This document shows, one piece after another, positions 1 to 8,058 of a stretch of 64,000 bases of DNA (position 1 is its first letter; each line of letters begins with the position of its first letter). The notes beneath the pieces are model-generated. The model saw only the letters and a program-made list of their open reading frames with translations, had not been told where the DNA came from and ran no database searches. Position numbers and translations under genes: made by a program. Origin of the DNA: an uncultured Flavobacteriales bacterium (lineage in GTDB: Bacteria; Bacteroidota; Bacteroidia; Flavobacteriales_E; Vicingaceae); NCBI GenBank assembly GCA_905479915.1, contig CAJQOH010000015.1:124001-188000 (forward strand). Direction: 5' to 3'.

Positions 1-652
1 TGGTAAAGACCAAGGAACATTTTCTTATTATGAAAATCAAGGAAGTAGTACTAGTCCTAATCTTGTTTCAATAACAGACTCTCTTGGTAAAGTAGACACA
101 AAAAGATTATATGATTCTTACGGGCACAGTAACCCCGTGTTTATTGACAGTGCTGGAACCACAATAATGTATTCCGGAGCTAAAAATGGCTACATTTATA
201 AGTTCACCAACATTGATGGAAACATCAATGGTACTTTTGAAACAGACAGCGCTTATTTAAATATTTGGGAAGGAATCAATTCAAAAGTTTCTATTTATGA
301 CATTACTAATGACAGTAATTTAGAGATGTTAGTTGGAAACTATTCTGGAGGAGTTGCATTATACAAAGGAAAAGGAACAGTTTCTCCAATAGGTATAAAA
401 GAAAATATAAGTCTTACTAATTTAAACATTTACCCCAACCCTACTAAAAATACAATCACTATAGATACTCAGGAAAATAATTTAAACAATGCTTCTATTC
501 AAATTATTGATGTATTAGGAAAGGAAGTTGTTACACAAAAAGTTAGCAATAAAATAACTACAATTAACCTTCTTAATTATTCTAAAGGGATTTACTTTGT
601 TAAATTCTCTAATCACTTAGGAAGTAAAGTTTATAAATTGATTAAAGAGTAG
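1..652 (+). CDS. T9SS-sorted FG-GAP/VCBS-like surface protein, 3' part
   Basis: The frame is already open at the first bases, so this is the last ~216 residues of a longer secreted protein; the GTG at 137 is internal, not a start. The visible part begins GKDQGTFSYYENQG and matches the end of the next gene block for block, which places it at the end of an FG-GAP/VCBS-type beta-propeller. The final ~75 residues are a type A T9SS sorting domain (IYPNPTKNTI, then GIYFVKFSN and a basic tail KLIKE). Proteins of this kind are exported to the cell surface or medium and lose this domain during secretion. Its stop codon abuts the ATG of its paralogue, so the two are probably co-transcribed. Substrate or ligand cannot be told. 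Confidence 0.85.
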   Translation, partial: GKDQGTFSYYENQGSSTSPNLVSITDSLGKVDTKRLYDSYGHSNPVFIDSAGTTIMYSGAKNGYIYKFTNIDGNINGTFETDSAYLNIWEGINSKVSIYDITNDSNLEMLVGNYSGGVALYKGKGTVSPIGIKENISLTNLNIYPNPTKNTITIDTQENNLNNASIQIIDVLGKEVVTQKVSNKITTINLLNYSKGIYFVKFSNHLGSKVYKLIKE

Positions 653-2896
653 ATGAAAGTTTATTTCAGCTTCATATGCTTTTTATTTTTTTTCTCTTTA
701 CAAATATCGAACGTAAGTGGACAAACATTTTTTTTTAGAGATGACTCTTTTCTAGTTTTAAAAACGAATGGAGATACACTCAAAAATCCTTGGGCTGGAG
801 GTTTTAACTCTGTTCAATTTTCTAAAATTGATCTGGATCTAGATGGAGTAAAAGATTTATTTGTTTTCGATAGAACCGGAAATAGAATTTCTACATACTT
901 AAACTCTGGAGCACCAAATCAAATTGATTACACACATGCGCCTAATTTTATTGAAAATTTTCCAGAAGGCTTGCGCAATTGGGTGTTATTAAGAGATTAC
1001 AACTGCGATGGTAAAATGGATATTTTCACTTCCTCATCATCCGGAATAGCAGCTTATAAAAATACTTCGAATACAACATTACAGTTCACCTTAGATACCA
1101 ACCTTATTCACTCCAACTTTAATCCAAATTTCATTAACATATGGAATTTTGGCGATTTTATTCCTGCCATAGATGATATTGATGGTGATGGTGATTTGGA
1201 TATTCTAGCAATAGATCAATCTTTCACACGGGTTCAATATCACAAAAACCTATCTATGGAAACATTGGGTAATTGCGATAGTTTATATTTTCAACTGACA
1301 AATAAATGTTGGGGATATTTTAAATTCAAAAACAACAATGTACATGAGCTGTTTGACACATGCTCCTTAAATGTTTCAAACCCTGAAGACATCACTCCTA
1401 TCCAACATTTAGATTTTGGATCGGCCCTTTTAACGATTGATGTAGATTCTAATGACACCAAGGATTTAATTATTAGTAGTTATGCAAAAAAGAATTTCAA
1501 TCTACTTATAAACAATGATTTAAGCGGAAATCAAACCTCTTCATCTTTAACCTCTCAAGACACCTTATTCCCTAAAAACAATCTAAATACAATACCTCTA
1601 GATTTAAATATTTTTCCAGGAGGATATTACCTAGATGTAAACAATGACAATATTAAAGACTTAATCTCTGCCCCAATCTATCCATACGCATGCAAAAACA
1701 CTAACAATGTATGGCTCCACAAAAATACACATGCAAATAATAAACCTAATTTTAAATATATTCAAAATGATTTCTTACAGGGGGGTATGATTGAAGTTGG
1801 CGAAGGTTCTCAACCCGTATTTTTTGATTATAATGCAGACAGTTTAATGGATATTGTGATAGGTAATCATGGCGTTTTTGACGAAACAAATCAACTCTTT
1901 TTTAACTCTAGCCTCTTTTTATACGAAAACATAGGAACAGCTAATACTCCAATCTATCAATTAGTCGACACAAATTATGCAGGAATCTCTTCGATGATAT
2001 TAAACTTAGATTCTAATGATAAAACACTAGGGCTAAGTCCAACATTTGGAGATCTTGACAATGACAATGATTTAGATATGCTAATTGGAGACTACAATGG
2101 TTACATCCATTATTTTACAAATACTGGTGGAGCTGGAAATACAGCATCCTTTTCGTTAACACAAATAAATTACTTAGATATTCAAGGAAGTGATGCCAAA
2201 CCCTTTCTTTACGACCTTAATAAAGACAATTTATTAGATGTAATTGTTGGTAATAAAAAAGGAACATTCACCTATTTCGAAAACAATGGAACTCCAACAA
2301 ACCCTAACTTTTCTTTTGTAACGGATTCTTTAGGTAAGGTTACTACAAGAGGTTTCTATAACCCAAGAGGAAATAGCCATCCTTTTATAATTGATAGCTC
2401 AGGAACTTCTATATTATTCTCAGGATCTGAATCAGGATACCTCTTTAAGTATGGAAATATAGATGGCAACCTTAATGGAACTTTTTCTATTGATAGTGCT
2501 TATTTAGACATTTGGGAAGGCATTAGATCTTCGATTTCTATAACCGATGTAACAAATGACGGGATCCTAGATATGTTAATTGGAAATTATTCTGGAGGGG
2601 TAGCTTTTTACAATGGAAGCAATTCAAATTCTTCTTCAATAGAGCAGAAATACGGGTTAACAGAGATTAAAATCTATCCTAACCCAACTAAAAATACAAT
2701 CACCATAAATATTCAAGAAAATGCTTTAAACAATGCTTCTGTTAAAATTATCGACTTACTTGGAAAGGAAATTTATAGTCAAAAGATTAATCATCAAATA
2801 ACAACACTAAACATGATGAACTATGCTAAAGGAATTTATTGTATAAAATTTTCTAATAACAAAGGAAGTAGGTTATCTAAAATAGTTAAGAACTGA
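653..2896 (+). CDS. T9SS-sorted FG-GAP/VCBS repeat surface protein
   Basis: 747 residues. A signal peptide occupies about residues 1-23 (hydrophobic run, then VSG-Q). The body carries repeated acidic calcium-type loops spaced along the chain, for example DLDLDGVKDLF, DYNCDGKMDIF, DIDGDGDLDIL, DLDNDNDLDML, DLNKDNLLDVI and DVTNDGILDML, the pattern of FG-GAP/VCBS beta-propellers. The C-terminus is a type A T9SS sorting domain (KIYPNPTKNTI ... GIYCIKFSN). The ATG follows the previous stop with no gap. It is a recent tandem duplicate of the upstream gene: the last ~200 residues are closely similar, also at DNA level. Expected location is the cell surface or outside the cell; role (adhesion, matrix binding) is inference only. 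Confidence 0.88.
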   Translation: MKVYFSFICFLFFFSLQISNVSGQTFFFRDDSFLVLKTNGDTLKNPWAGGFNSVQFSKIDLDLDGVKDLFVFDRTGNRISTYLNSGAPNQIDYTHAPNFIENFPEGLRNWVLLRDYNCDGKMDIFTSSSSGIAAYKNTSNTTLQFTLDTNLIHSNFNPNFINIWNFGDFIPAIDDIDGDGDLDILAIDQSFTRVQYHKNLSMETLGNCDSLYFQLTNKCWGYFKFKNNNVHELFDTCSLNVSNPEDITPIQHLDFGSALLTIDVDSNDTKDLIISSYAKKNFNLLINNDLSGNQTSSSLTSQDTLFPKNNLNTIPLDLNIFPGGYYLDVNNDNIKDLISAPIYPYACKNTNNVWLHKNTHANNKPNFKYIQNDFLQGGMIEVGEGSQPVFFDYNADSLMDIVIGNHGVFDETNQLFFNSSLFLYENIGTANTPIYQLVDTNYAGISSMILNLDSNDKTLGLSPTFGDLDNDNDLDMLIGDYNGYIHYFTNTGGAGNTASFSLTQINYLDIQGSDAKPFLYDLNKDNLLDVIVGNKKGTFTYFENNGTPTNPNFSFVTDSLGKVTTRGFYNPRGNSHPFIIDSSGTSILFSGSESGYLFKYGNIDGNLNGTFSIDSAYLDIWEGIRSSISITDVTNDGILDMLIGNYSGGVAFYNGSNSNSSSIEQKYGLTEIKIYPNPTKNTITINIQENALNNASVKIIDLLGKEIYSQKINHQITTLNMMNYAKGIYCIKFSNNKGSRLSKIVKN

Positions 2897-2910
2897 CCGC
2901 AATACACTAA

Positions 2911-4710
2911 CTATCGAATTACTGTAAGCTTCTTAACTTCACGTGTACCTCCAATCAGAACATGAACAAAGTAAACCCCTTCACTTAAATCAGTAACATC
3001 TACTTTAAAATTCGGTTGATTTTCTATCTCCGACAACTCCTCTCTTTTAACATGTTCACCTACATTGTTATAAATATCTATCGAAAAGGATCTTACTTTA
3101 GTCGTATTTACAACTGAAAATGAAAATTGATTACCAGTAGGATTAGGATAAAGATTACTTATCCCATAATCATTCATTTTAGAGTTATCTATGTAGATAA
3201 TTTTAGAATACTTATTTGCTCCATCAAAATCTGTTTGATTTAATCGATAGTAATTTGAAATTCCATGTACCGGTGAAATATCCACCAAATCATAATCTAA
3301 ATGATCACTACTATTTCCAGCACCAGTAACTCTTCCTATCTCTAACCATTCTATTTTTCCATTCCTTTTTATTCCTCTTTCTACTGTAAAGAAATCATTA
3401 TTAATTTCAGTAGAAGTACCCCATGAAATCAAGTTTGTATTATCATTCTGAGAAACACCTTTAAAAGACAGTAATTGAACAGGTAATACAGCACAAGCCG
3501 TACCTGTATTTGTAACTTGTAATCTAAAGTTTCCATCTTCGGTATTGTCAAAACCATCAACCGTAACATAATAAGTTCCTGCAGTTAAAAACGTAGTAAT
3601 CCTAGAACTTAGACCAGATGTACCACAAGCATCATCACTAGATGCAATTACAGTTCCACTACAGCAACTAGGATACAAAGCCATGTAAGTATCAAAATCT
3701 GTATTGGCATGGCATGTGCGAAATCGCCAAGTCTCATCACATGGAATTACTACTTCAACTATCTGATCTTTAGCTCCACCACCTACAAAAGCACAATCAT
3801 CTGCATCAGCAGTTGTGTTACCATTTTGATTTGCTGGTCCAGTAATTGAATAATCAGCAGTACAAGGTGTAGGACAAGGATTTGCCTGTGTAACATCAAG
3901 TGTATAAGCTCCAGCATCACTAATACCAAACCCTTCAATAGTAATGTAATACGTTCCAGCAGTTAAAGCAGCTGTAATTGTTGACTGCGAACTACATCCA
4001 TCATCGTTTGTTGATATAGTTCCACCACAACAACCTGAACTTAAAACCATATAGGTATCCCAAGTAGCATTACCACAAAGCGAAAATGTATAGGTTTCAT
4101 CACAGGGCAGAATAACCTCTATCACCTGTTCCTCACTCGCACTAAAATTACAACCATTGCCTGCTCCAGATGTGTTCCCTGCTTGCGAGGCTGGAGCCGT
4201 GATACTAAAATCGGCAGTACACACGTATCCTACGATTGAGGTTGAAGGGGTTGAAGTACATCCATCATTTATACCCCCCACAGAAACAGAACAGTTTTGT
4301 GGATCTCCATCTACAGTAACTGTAAAGTTAAAACATGGGCCAGCTATAAAATCATCAACCTCCCACCAAGTACCAGTTGCAGCAAACCCAGGATCAAGAT
4401 ATGTTAAAACCCCTCCAGTAATACTTGCTGTAGCCACTTTACCTGAATTTGTAAGTGTTGCTGCACTCGTTGCTGTTACATTTAATCCACACCCCATCGA
4501 TAAATCAAACCCATCTTCAGAACCATTTTCTCCTATACAAACCTGCATATCAAATGTAAAAAACCCACCACCGATGTCAACAATATTTGTAGGTGTTAAA
4601 ATAGGACTCGTATCACATGCCTTAGCATTTATTCCTAAAAATAAAGATCCTACAATCAGCAAAAAGCCAATAAAGGAAGGGGATATTCGGTTAAAAACAT
4701 GTGATAGCAT
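2911..4710 (-). CDS. Secreted protein with two PPC-like repeats and T9SS sorting domain
   Basis: 599 residues, convergent with the FG-GAP pair (14 nt between stops). A signal peptide ends near residue 31 (FLGINAKA-C). Two similar ~115-residue modules follow, each starting D(F/Y)SIT(A/G)PA and containing TYTFSLCGNATWDTYM or a variant, then GTYYITIEGF: the layout of bacterial pre-peptidase C-terminal (PPC) jelly-roll domains, rich in cysteine (paired CC in SGCCGGT / PSCCSGT). A region starting LPVQLLSFKG is the linker often seen in flavobacterial T9SS cargo, and the end is a type A sorting domain (NLYPNPTGNQF ... GVYFVHVLIGG). No catalytic domain is visible. Probably a surface structural or binding protein. 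Confidence 0.85.
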   Translation of the reverse strand: MLSHVFNRISPSFIGFLLIVGSLFLGINAKACDTSPILTPTNIVDIGGGFFTFDMQVCIGENGSEDGFDLSMGCGLNVTATSAATLTNSGKVATASITGGVLTYLDPGFAATGTWWEVDDFIAGPCFNFTVTVDGDPQNCSVSVGGINDGCTSTPSTSIVGYVCTADFSITAPASQAGNTSGAGNGCNFSASEEQVIEVILPCDETYTFSLCGNATWDTYMVLSSGCCGGTISTNDDGCSSQSTITAALTAGTYYITIEGFGISDAGAYTLDVTQANPCPTPCTADYSITGPANQNGNTTADADDCAFVGGGAKDQIVEVVIPCDETWRFRTCHANTDFDTYMALYPSCCSGTVIASSDDACGTSGLSSRITTFLTAGTYYVTVDGFDNTEDGNFRLQVTNTGTACAVLPVQLLSFKGVSQNDNTNLISWGTSTEINNDFFTVERGIKRNGKIEWLEIGRVTGAGNSSDHLDYDLVDISPVHGISNYYRLNQTDFDGANKYSKIIYIDNSKMNDYGISNLYPNPTGNQFSFSVVNTTKVRSFSIDIYNNVGEHVKREELSEIENQPNFKVDVTDLSEGVYFVHVLIGGTREVKKLTVIR

Positions 4711-4890
4711 ATTCTCTCAAATTAAAGTGTGTTGTAAAATTAAACAATTATCAGCTTTTTTGTTAAATTATTATTACAAACACACCTTATTGTTGAATTC
4801 CTAACATTCGGAAAATAAATAAAAAGGCTATACATCACCTATCATTACGACAAACAATTTGCTTTAAAACACTAAAAAAAATTAAAACTA

Positions 4891-6237
4891 TTACTTCTTT
4901 AATGGTAAAATCCAATCCGATTTACCAAATGGTTTAAAAGTAACCTTAGTAAGATCAAGGTCCTGATCTAAAAGATGTTGTTTTTCACCTCCCATAAAGC
5001 CAATTTTAAAATCGGCAACAACTTTTGGATTCTTCATCCCTCTTCTAATCGCTTCTTCCTTAATATATTTGGCTACAGTTGGAATAAAATCTGGATAATA
5101 TATAAGGTTAGTATATTGCTTTGTATTTAAAAAATTACCCACATTTACTTCTTTCTTTTGATCTGAATTTTCTTCAACCAAATAAAAGTGCATATCAGGT
5201 TCTTTATACATTATTTTCATTCTCCAAGCAAACCGCTGTCCTTTTCCCGACCAGTCAACATTATTTTCGTATAAAAGATGTCGAAAAGGTAAAATTACTT
5301 GTACTAGAACATATACAGTAATAGCAGCTATAATTAAAAATGAATACCCCTCTCTTTTGTCAACATCAACTTTATCTAAAGAACTTGGCTTTTTGATTAA
5401 CCATTTCAATTTATCTTCAACTGATTTAGGCTTAATAAATATGGAAAAACAGGCCAACAATAAAAAAGGGAAGAAACCTATTTCACCAATATCATAAAAC
5501 AACCAAAAATTTAAAATATTAAAAACAACATAAATAATAAAAGCATATTTTCTGGTTTTAGCCGACCAAATAAGAAACCCAATTGATAAGTCAAATAATA
5601 AACCAGCCCATGAAAAAGATGAGAATGAAAAACTATTTAACAGCCATTCATAATTATGTAAAGCAGCTTTTGCCTCAACAATGTGCTTCATAGGTTGAAA
5701 ATCAAACATCCAATAAGGATTCAATTTATTAATTCCTGCAATAAAAAAAACGATAAAAATTTGAAACTTAAGAATGAAAATTTGCCAATACGAAATAGTT
5801 CCCTCATCTCTTTTTTTAGCTCGAAAACTTCCCCAATTATTAGCACTTGTAAACAATAAAAGAAAAACCAAAAGGGAAATAAAATAGTAATGGTTATTAA
5901 AGTAACTTTTATCTAATAACCATAAGTAAGTAAAGCTTAAACCAAAAAAAACAAGTGCTGATTTTAACCACCTGCCTATTGTTATTAATACTGTTGACAA
6001 CAACATTAATAACATCATAACCTTCATCATTGGCTTTGATAAAGGTTCTAAAAATTGAAAAAAGTAAAATTTAAAATGGAGAACTGGATCAAATAAGTTC
6101 AGTGTAATAAAATCAGTTTTAATAAACCAAACAGTTTGTGCAAATAACACAATCCCAAAAAGTATTCTAAACAAGCCTAAACTAGCTGCACTCTCTTGTT
6201 TAAACAAAGACCGTTTAAAATTTTCAATCCAATCCAC
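4891..6237 (-). CDS. HTTM-domain (vitamin K gamma-carboxylase-like) membrane protein
   Basis: 448 residues with several hydrophobic helices in the first ~330 residues, then a soluble C-terminal part. Residues 165-176 read FFIAGINKLNPY; by eye this lines up with the segment of animal vitamin K-dependent gamma-carboxylase that holds its catalytic lysine (FIAGxKKLD), giving Lys171 as the equivalent. The N-terminal FRILFGIVLF stretch is also typical of the bacterial HTTM (horizontally transferred transmembrane) family. Known: bacterial HTTM proteins are mostly uncharacterised and need not carboxylate glutamate. The gene lies 35 nt downstream of the retropepsin-like gene on the same strand, so the two may be co-expressed. 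Function not assigned. Confidence 0.75.
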   Translation of the reverse strand: MDWIENFKRSLFKQESAASLGLFRILFGIVLFAQTVWFIKTDFITLNLFDPVLHFKFYFFQFLEPLSKPMMKVMMLLMLLSTVLITIGRWLKSALVFFGLSFTYLWLLDKSYFNNHYYFISLLVFLLLFTSANNWGSFRAKKRDEGTISYWQIFILKFQIFIVFFIAGINKLNPYWMFDFQPMKHIVEAKAALHNYEWLLNSFSFSSFSWAGLLFDLSIGFLIWSAKTRKYAFIIYVVFNILNFWLFYDIGEIGFFPFLLLACFSIFIKPKSVEDKLKWLIKKPSSLDKVDVDKREGYSFLIIAAITVYVLVQVILPFRHLLYENNVDWSGKGQRFAWRMKIMYKEPDMHFYLVEENSDQKKEVNVGNFLNTKQYTNLIYYPDFIPTVAKYIKEEAIRRGMKNPKVVADFKIGFMGGEKQHLLDQDLDLTKVTFKPFGKSDWILPLKK

Positions 6238-6272
6238 AACTAAATTATTAACAGTAAATATGTCTAAAAATA

Positions 6273-6710
6273 CTACTTTTTAGGTTTATAAAACAACTCT
6301 AAAACTTTCTCCCCATAATCAATCACAGCATTATATGCTACTAAAATATCACTACCCAAAACACCTACAACTGGTTCTAAACCTAATTTTTCATAAGACA
6401 GATTAATGTGCGTTAAATCTAAAACAGCAGCATTATAACTATCAACCTCAATTGCCCCAATTTTAAATTTACCCACCTCAACCTTCTTACTTTCCATTGT
6501 ATTGGTTCCCAAACCGGAAGACAACCTTTCTTGTTCAACAATACTTTCAGGCTTTACATAATCTGCAATTTTTACCTCATCAAATACAGAACATGATGCT
6601 CCTGTATCTAAAATTAAATTAGCTGGTCTCCCATTTATCATAACACTTACTTTTAAATGGAAGCCATCATCTTCTATAGGAAATATTTCTATTGGAATTA
6701 TTGTTTTCAT
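6273..6710 (-). CDS. Retropepsin-like aspartic protease family protein
   Basis: 145 residues, one domain. Residues 35-39 are DTGAS, the catalytic motif of retropepsin-type aspartic proteases (Asp35), preceded by a hydrophobic strand (NLIL). A second hydrophobic-hydrophobic-Gly segment, VGVLGSDIL near residue 118, fits the family's ILG element. No signal peptide or membrane anchor is visible, so a cytoplasmic location is likely. Retropepsins with a single domain work as dimers. The gene starts just beyond the tRNA-Gly terminator and is followed closely by the HTTM gene. Substrate unknown. Confidence 0.75.
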   Translation of the reverse strand: MKTIIPIEIFPIEDDGFHLKVSVMINGRPANLILDTGASCSVFDEVKIADYVKPESIVEQERLSSGLGTNTMESKKVEVGKFKIGAIEVDSYNAAVLDLTHINLSYEKLGLEPVVGVLGSDILVAYNAVIDYGEKVLELFYKPKK

Positions 6711-6721
6711 ATGGTATCAAA

Positions 6722-6752
6722 TAAAAAATGCCGGAACAAGTCCGGCATTTAA
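6722..6752 (-). terminator. Rho-independent terminator after tRNA-Gly
   Basis: Perfect hairpin with arms AAATGCCGGA and TCCGGCATTT and a loop of about five bases, followed on the minus strand by TTTTTTAT. It lies 8 nt past the tRNA-Gly 3' end and should end that transcript before the protease gene. Confidence 0.85.
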
Positions 6753-6759
6753 ACTACTG

Positions 6760-6832
6760 AGCGAGAGACGGGGCTCAAACCCGCGACCCTCAGCTTGGAA
6801 GGCTGACGCTCTATCAACTGAGCTACTCTCGC
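6760..6832 (-). tRNA. tRNA-Gly (anticodon TCC)
   Basis: 73 nt on the minus strand. The acceptor arms GCGAGAG (6826-6832) and CTCTCGC (6761-6767) pair fully. D-arm GCTC...GAGC, anticodon stem TCAGC/GCTGA with loop CTTCCAA (anticodon TCC) and T-arm GCGGG-TTTGAGC-CCCGT are all present. CCA is not encoded. It sits 24 nt downstream of mdh, but has a TATGTTTG box just before it and a strong terminator just after it, so it can be a stand-alone unit. No integrase or repeated tRNA end is nearby, so I see no sign that it serves as an attachment site. Confidence 0.93.
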
Positions 6833-6842
6833 TAAAGTTTTG

Positions 6843-6850
6843 CAAACATA
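6843..6850 (-). promoter_or_regulatory. -7 box of tRNA-Gly promoter (TATGTTTG)
   Basis: Exact match to the Bacteroidota -7 element TAnnTTTG, 10 nt before the first tRNA base, which fits a start at or near the mature 5' end. It lies in the spacer between mdh and the tRNA. No clear -33 TTG at ideal spacing. Confidence 0.5.
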
Positions 6851-6856
6851 AATAAA

Positions 6857-7792
6857 TTATGCAATAACTCCTTCTAATAATGCATTAGTTTTTTTAACTC
6901 CCTCTGCACTAGTATGTAATTTTTCTTTTTCTGCATCAGACAATTCAATTTCAACAATTTTTTCAATCCCGTTCTTTCCTAAAATACAAGGAACACCTAT
7001 TGATAAATCATTCAATCCAAACTCTCCTTCTAATAATGCTGAACAAGGGAACATTTTTTGTGCATCTTGTGCAATTGCTTGAACCAATGCAGAAACAGCA
7101 GCTCCAGGAGCATACCACGCACTTGTTCCTAACAATCCAGTTAATGTAGCTCCACCAACCTTAGTAGCTTCAACTACTTCATTCATTCTATCAGCAGATA
7201 AAAATTCAGAAACAGGAACACTATTTCTTACAGCCTTACCTATTAATGGAACCATACCAACATCACTATGTCCACCAATCACCATTCCATTTACGTCAGA
7301 AGAAGGACAATCTAAAGCTTCACTTAATCTATATTTAAAACGAGCACTATCTAAAGCTCCACCCATTCCAATAATTCTATTTTTTGGCAATCCAGTAGCT
7401 TTATGAGCCAAATAAGCCATAGTATCCATAGGGTTACTTACTACAATTAAAATAACATTTGGTGAATGCTCAATTAAACTAGCTGCTACAGTTTTAACAA
7501 TCCCAGCATTAATTCCAATTAACTCTTCACGAGTCATTCCTGGTTTACGTGGGATACCACTAGTAATTACCGCCACATCACTTCCTGCTGTTTTAGTATA
7601 ATCATTTGTAGCACCTGTAATCTTAGTATCAAATCCATTTAAAGATGCACACTGCATTAAATCCATTGCTTTACCCTCAGCAAAACCCTCTTTAATGTCA
7701 ACCAATACAACCTCAGCTGCAAAATCTTTAATTGCAATATATTCAGCACAACTTGCACCTACTGCTCCTGCTCCTACTACTGTTACTTTCAT
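6857..7792 (-). CDS. mdh: Malate dehydrogenase
   Basis: 311 residues, the usual length of the LDH-like bacterial MDH group. The Rossmann motif GAGAVG is at residues 7-12 and Asp32 at the end of beta-2 points to NAD. The substrate loop has Arg82 and Arg88 (IPRKPGMTREE); arginine rather than glutamine at the first of these favours oxaloacetate/malate over lactate/pyruvate. The catalytic His is in GGHSDVG near residue 174. The enzyme interconverts malate and oxaloacetate in the cytoplasmic TCA cycle. It is followed 24 nt later by tRNA-Gly and stands divergent from an amino-acid dehydrogenase gene across a 266-nt spacer. Confidence 0.95.
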   Translation of the reverse strand: MKVTVVGAGAVGASCAEYIAIKDFAAEVVLVDIKEGFAEGKAMDLMQCASLNGFDTKITGATNDYTKTAGSDVAVITSGIPRKPGMTREELIGINAGIVKTVAASLIEHSPNVILIVVSNPMDTMAYLAHKATGLPKNRIIGMGGALDSARFKYRLSEALDCPSSDVNGMVIGGHSDVGMVPLIGKAVRNSVPVSEFLSADRMNEVVEATKVGGATLTGLLGTSAWYAPGAAVSALVQAIAQDAQKMFPCSALLEGEFGLNDLSIGVPCILGKNGIEKIVEIELSDAEKEKLHTSAEGVKKTNALLEGVIA

Positions 7793-7943
7793 TTGTTTTA
7801 TTTTATGTTAAATTATCGTTTTTTTTAGGATGACTAAATTAGGGATTCTATGCAGTTAAAACAAAATATCTGACTTATAAGATATCAACTATTTTTAACA
7901 TTGTTTTTTATCCAATTCATGCTGAAAAACTCATTCCTTTTTT

Positions 7944-7951
7944 TACTTTTG
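7944..7951 (+). promoter_or_regulatory. -7 box for the amino-acid dehydrogenase gene (TACTTTTG)
   Basis: Exact TAnnTTTG match about 107 nt before the start codon. It would give a leader of about 100 nt that contains two small hairpins. No good -33 TTG is seen. Confidence 0.4.
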
Positions 7952-7993
7952 TTCGACTTAAAAAAAACACTAAGAAACGAGCAGAAGGTAATC

Positions 7994-8041
7994 CTCTATA
8001 GTTAGAGATTATTAATCCGCGAGTTCTCTATAGCAATAGAG
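7994..8041 (+). promoter_or_regulatory. Twin hairpin leader before the amino-acid dehydrogenase
   Basis: Two hairpins share the CTCTATAG sequence: CTCTA-TAGT-TAGAG at 7994-8007 and CTCTAT-AGCA-ATAGAG at 8026-8041. The second ends 17 nt before the ATG, just upstream of the AAAAAGGA ribosome-binding region, so it could influence translation. No known riboswitch family is recognised. Confidence 0.35.
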
Positions 8042-8058
8042 AAAATAAAAAGGAATAA

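Noticed and set aside
4157-4804. 215-codon ORF opposite the T9SS gene
   Set aside because: Shadow frame over a clear secreted protein gene; no recognisable domain.
6760-6832. Integration site at tRNA-Gly
   Set aside because: No integrase, no duplicated tRNA end and no foreign-looking genes nearby.
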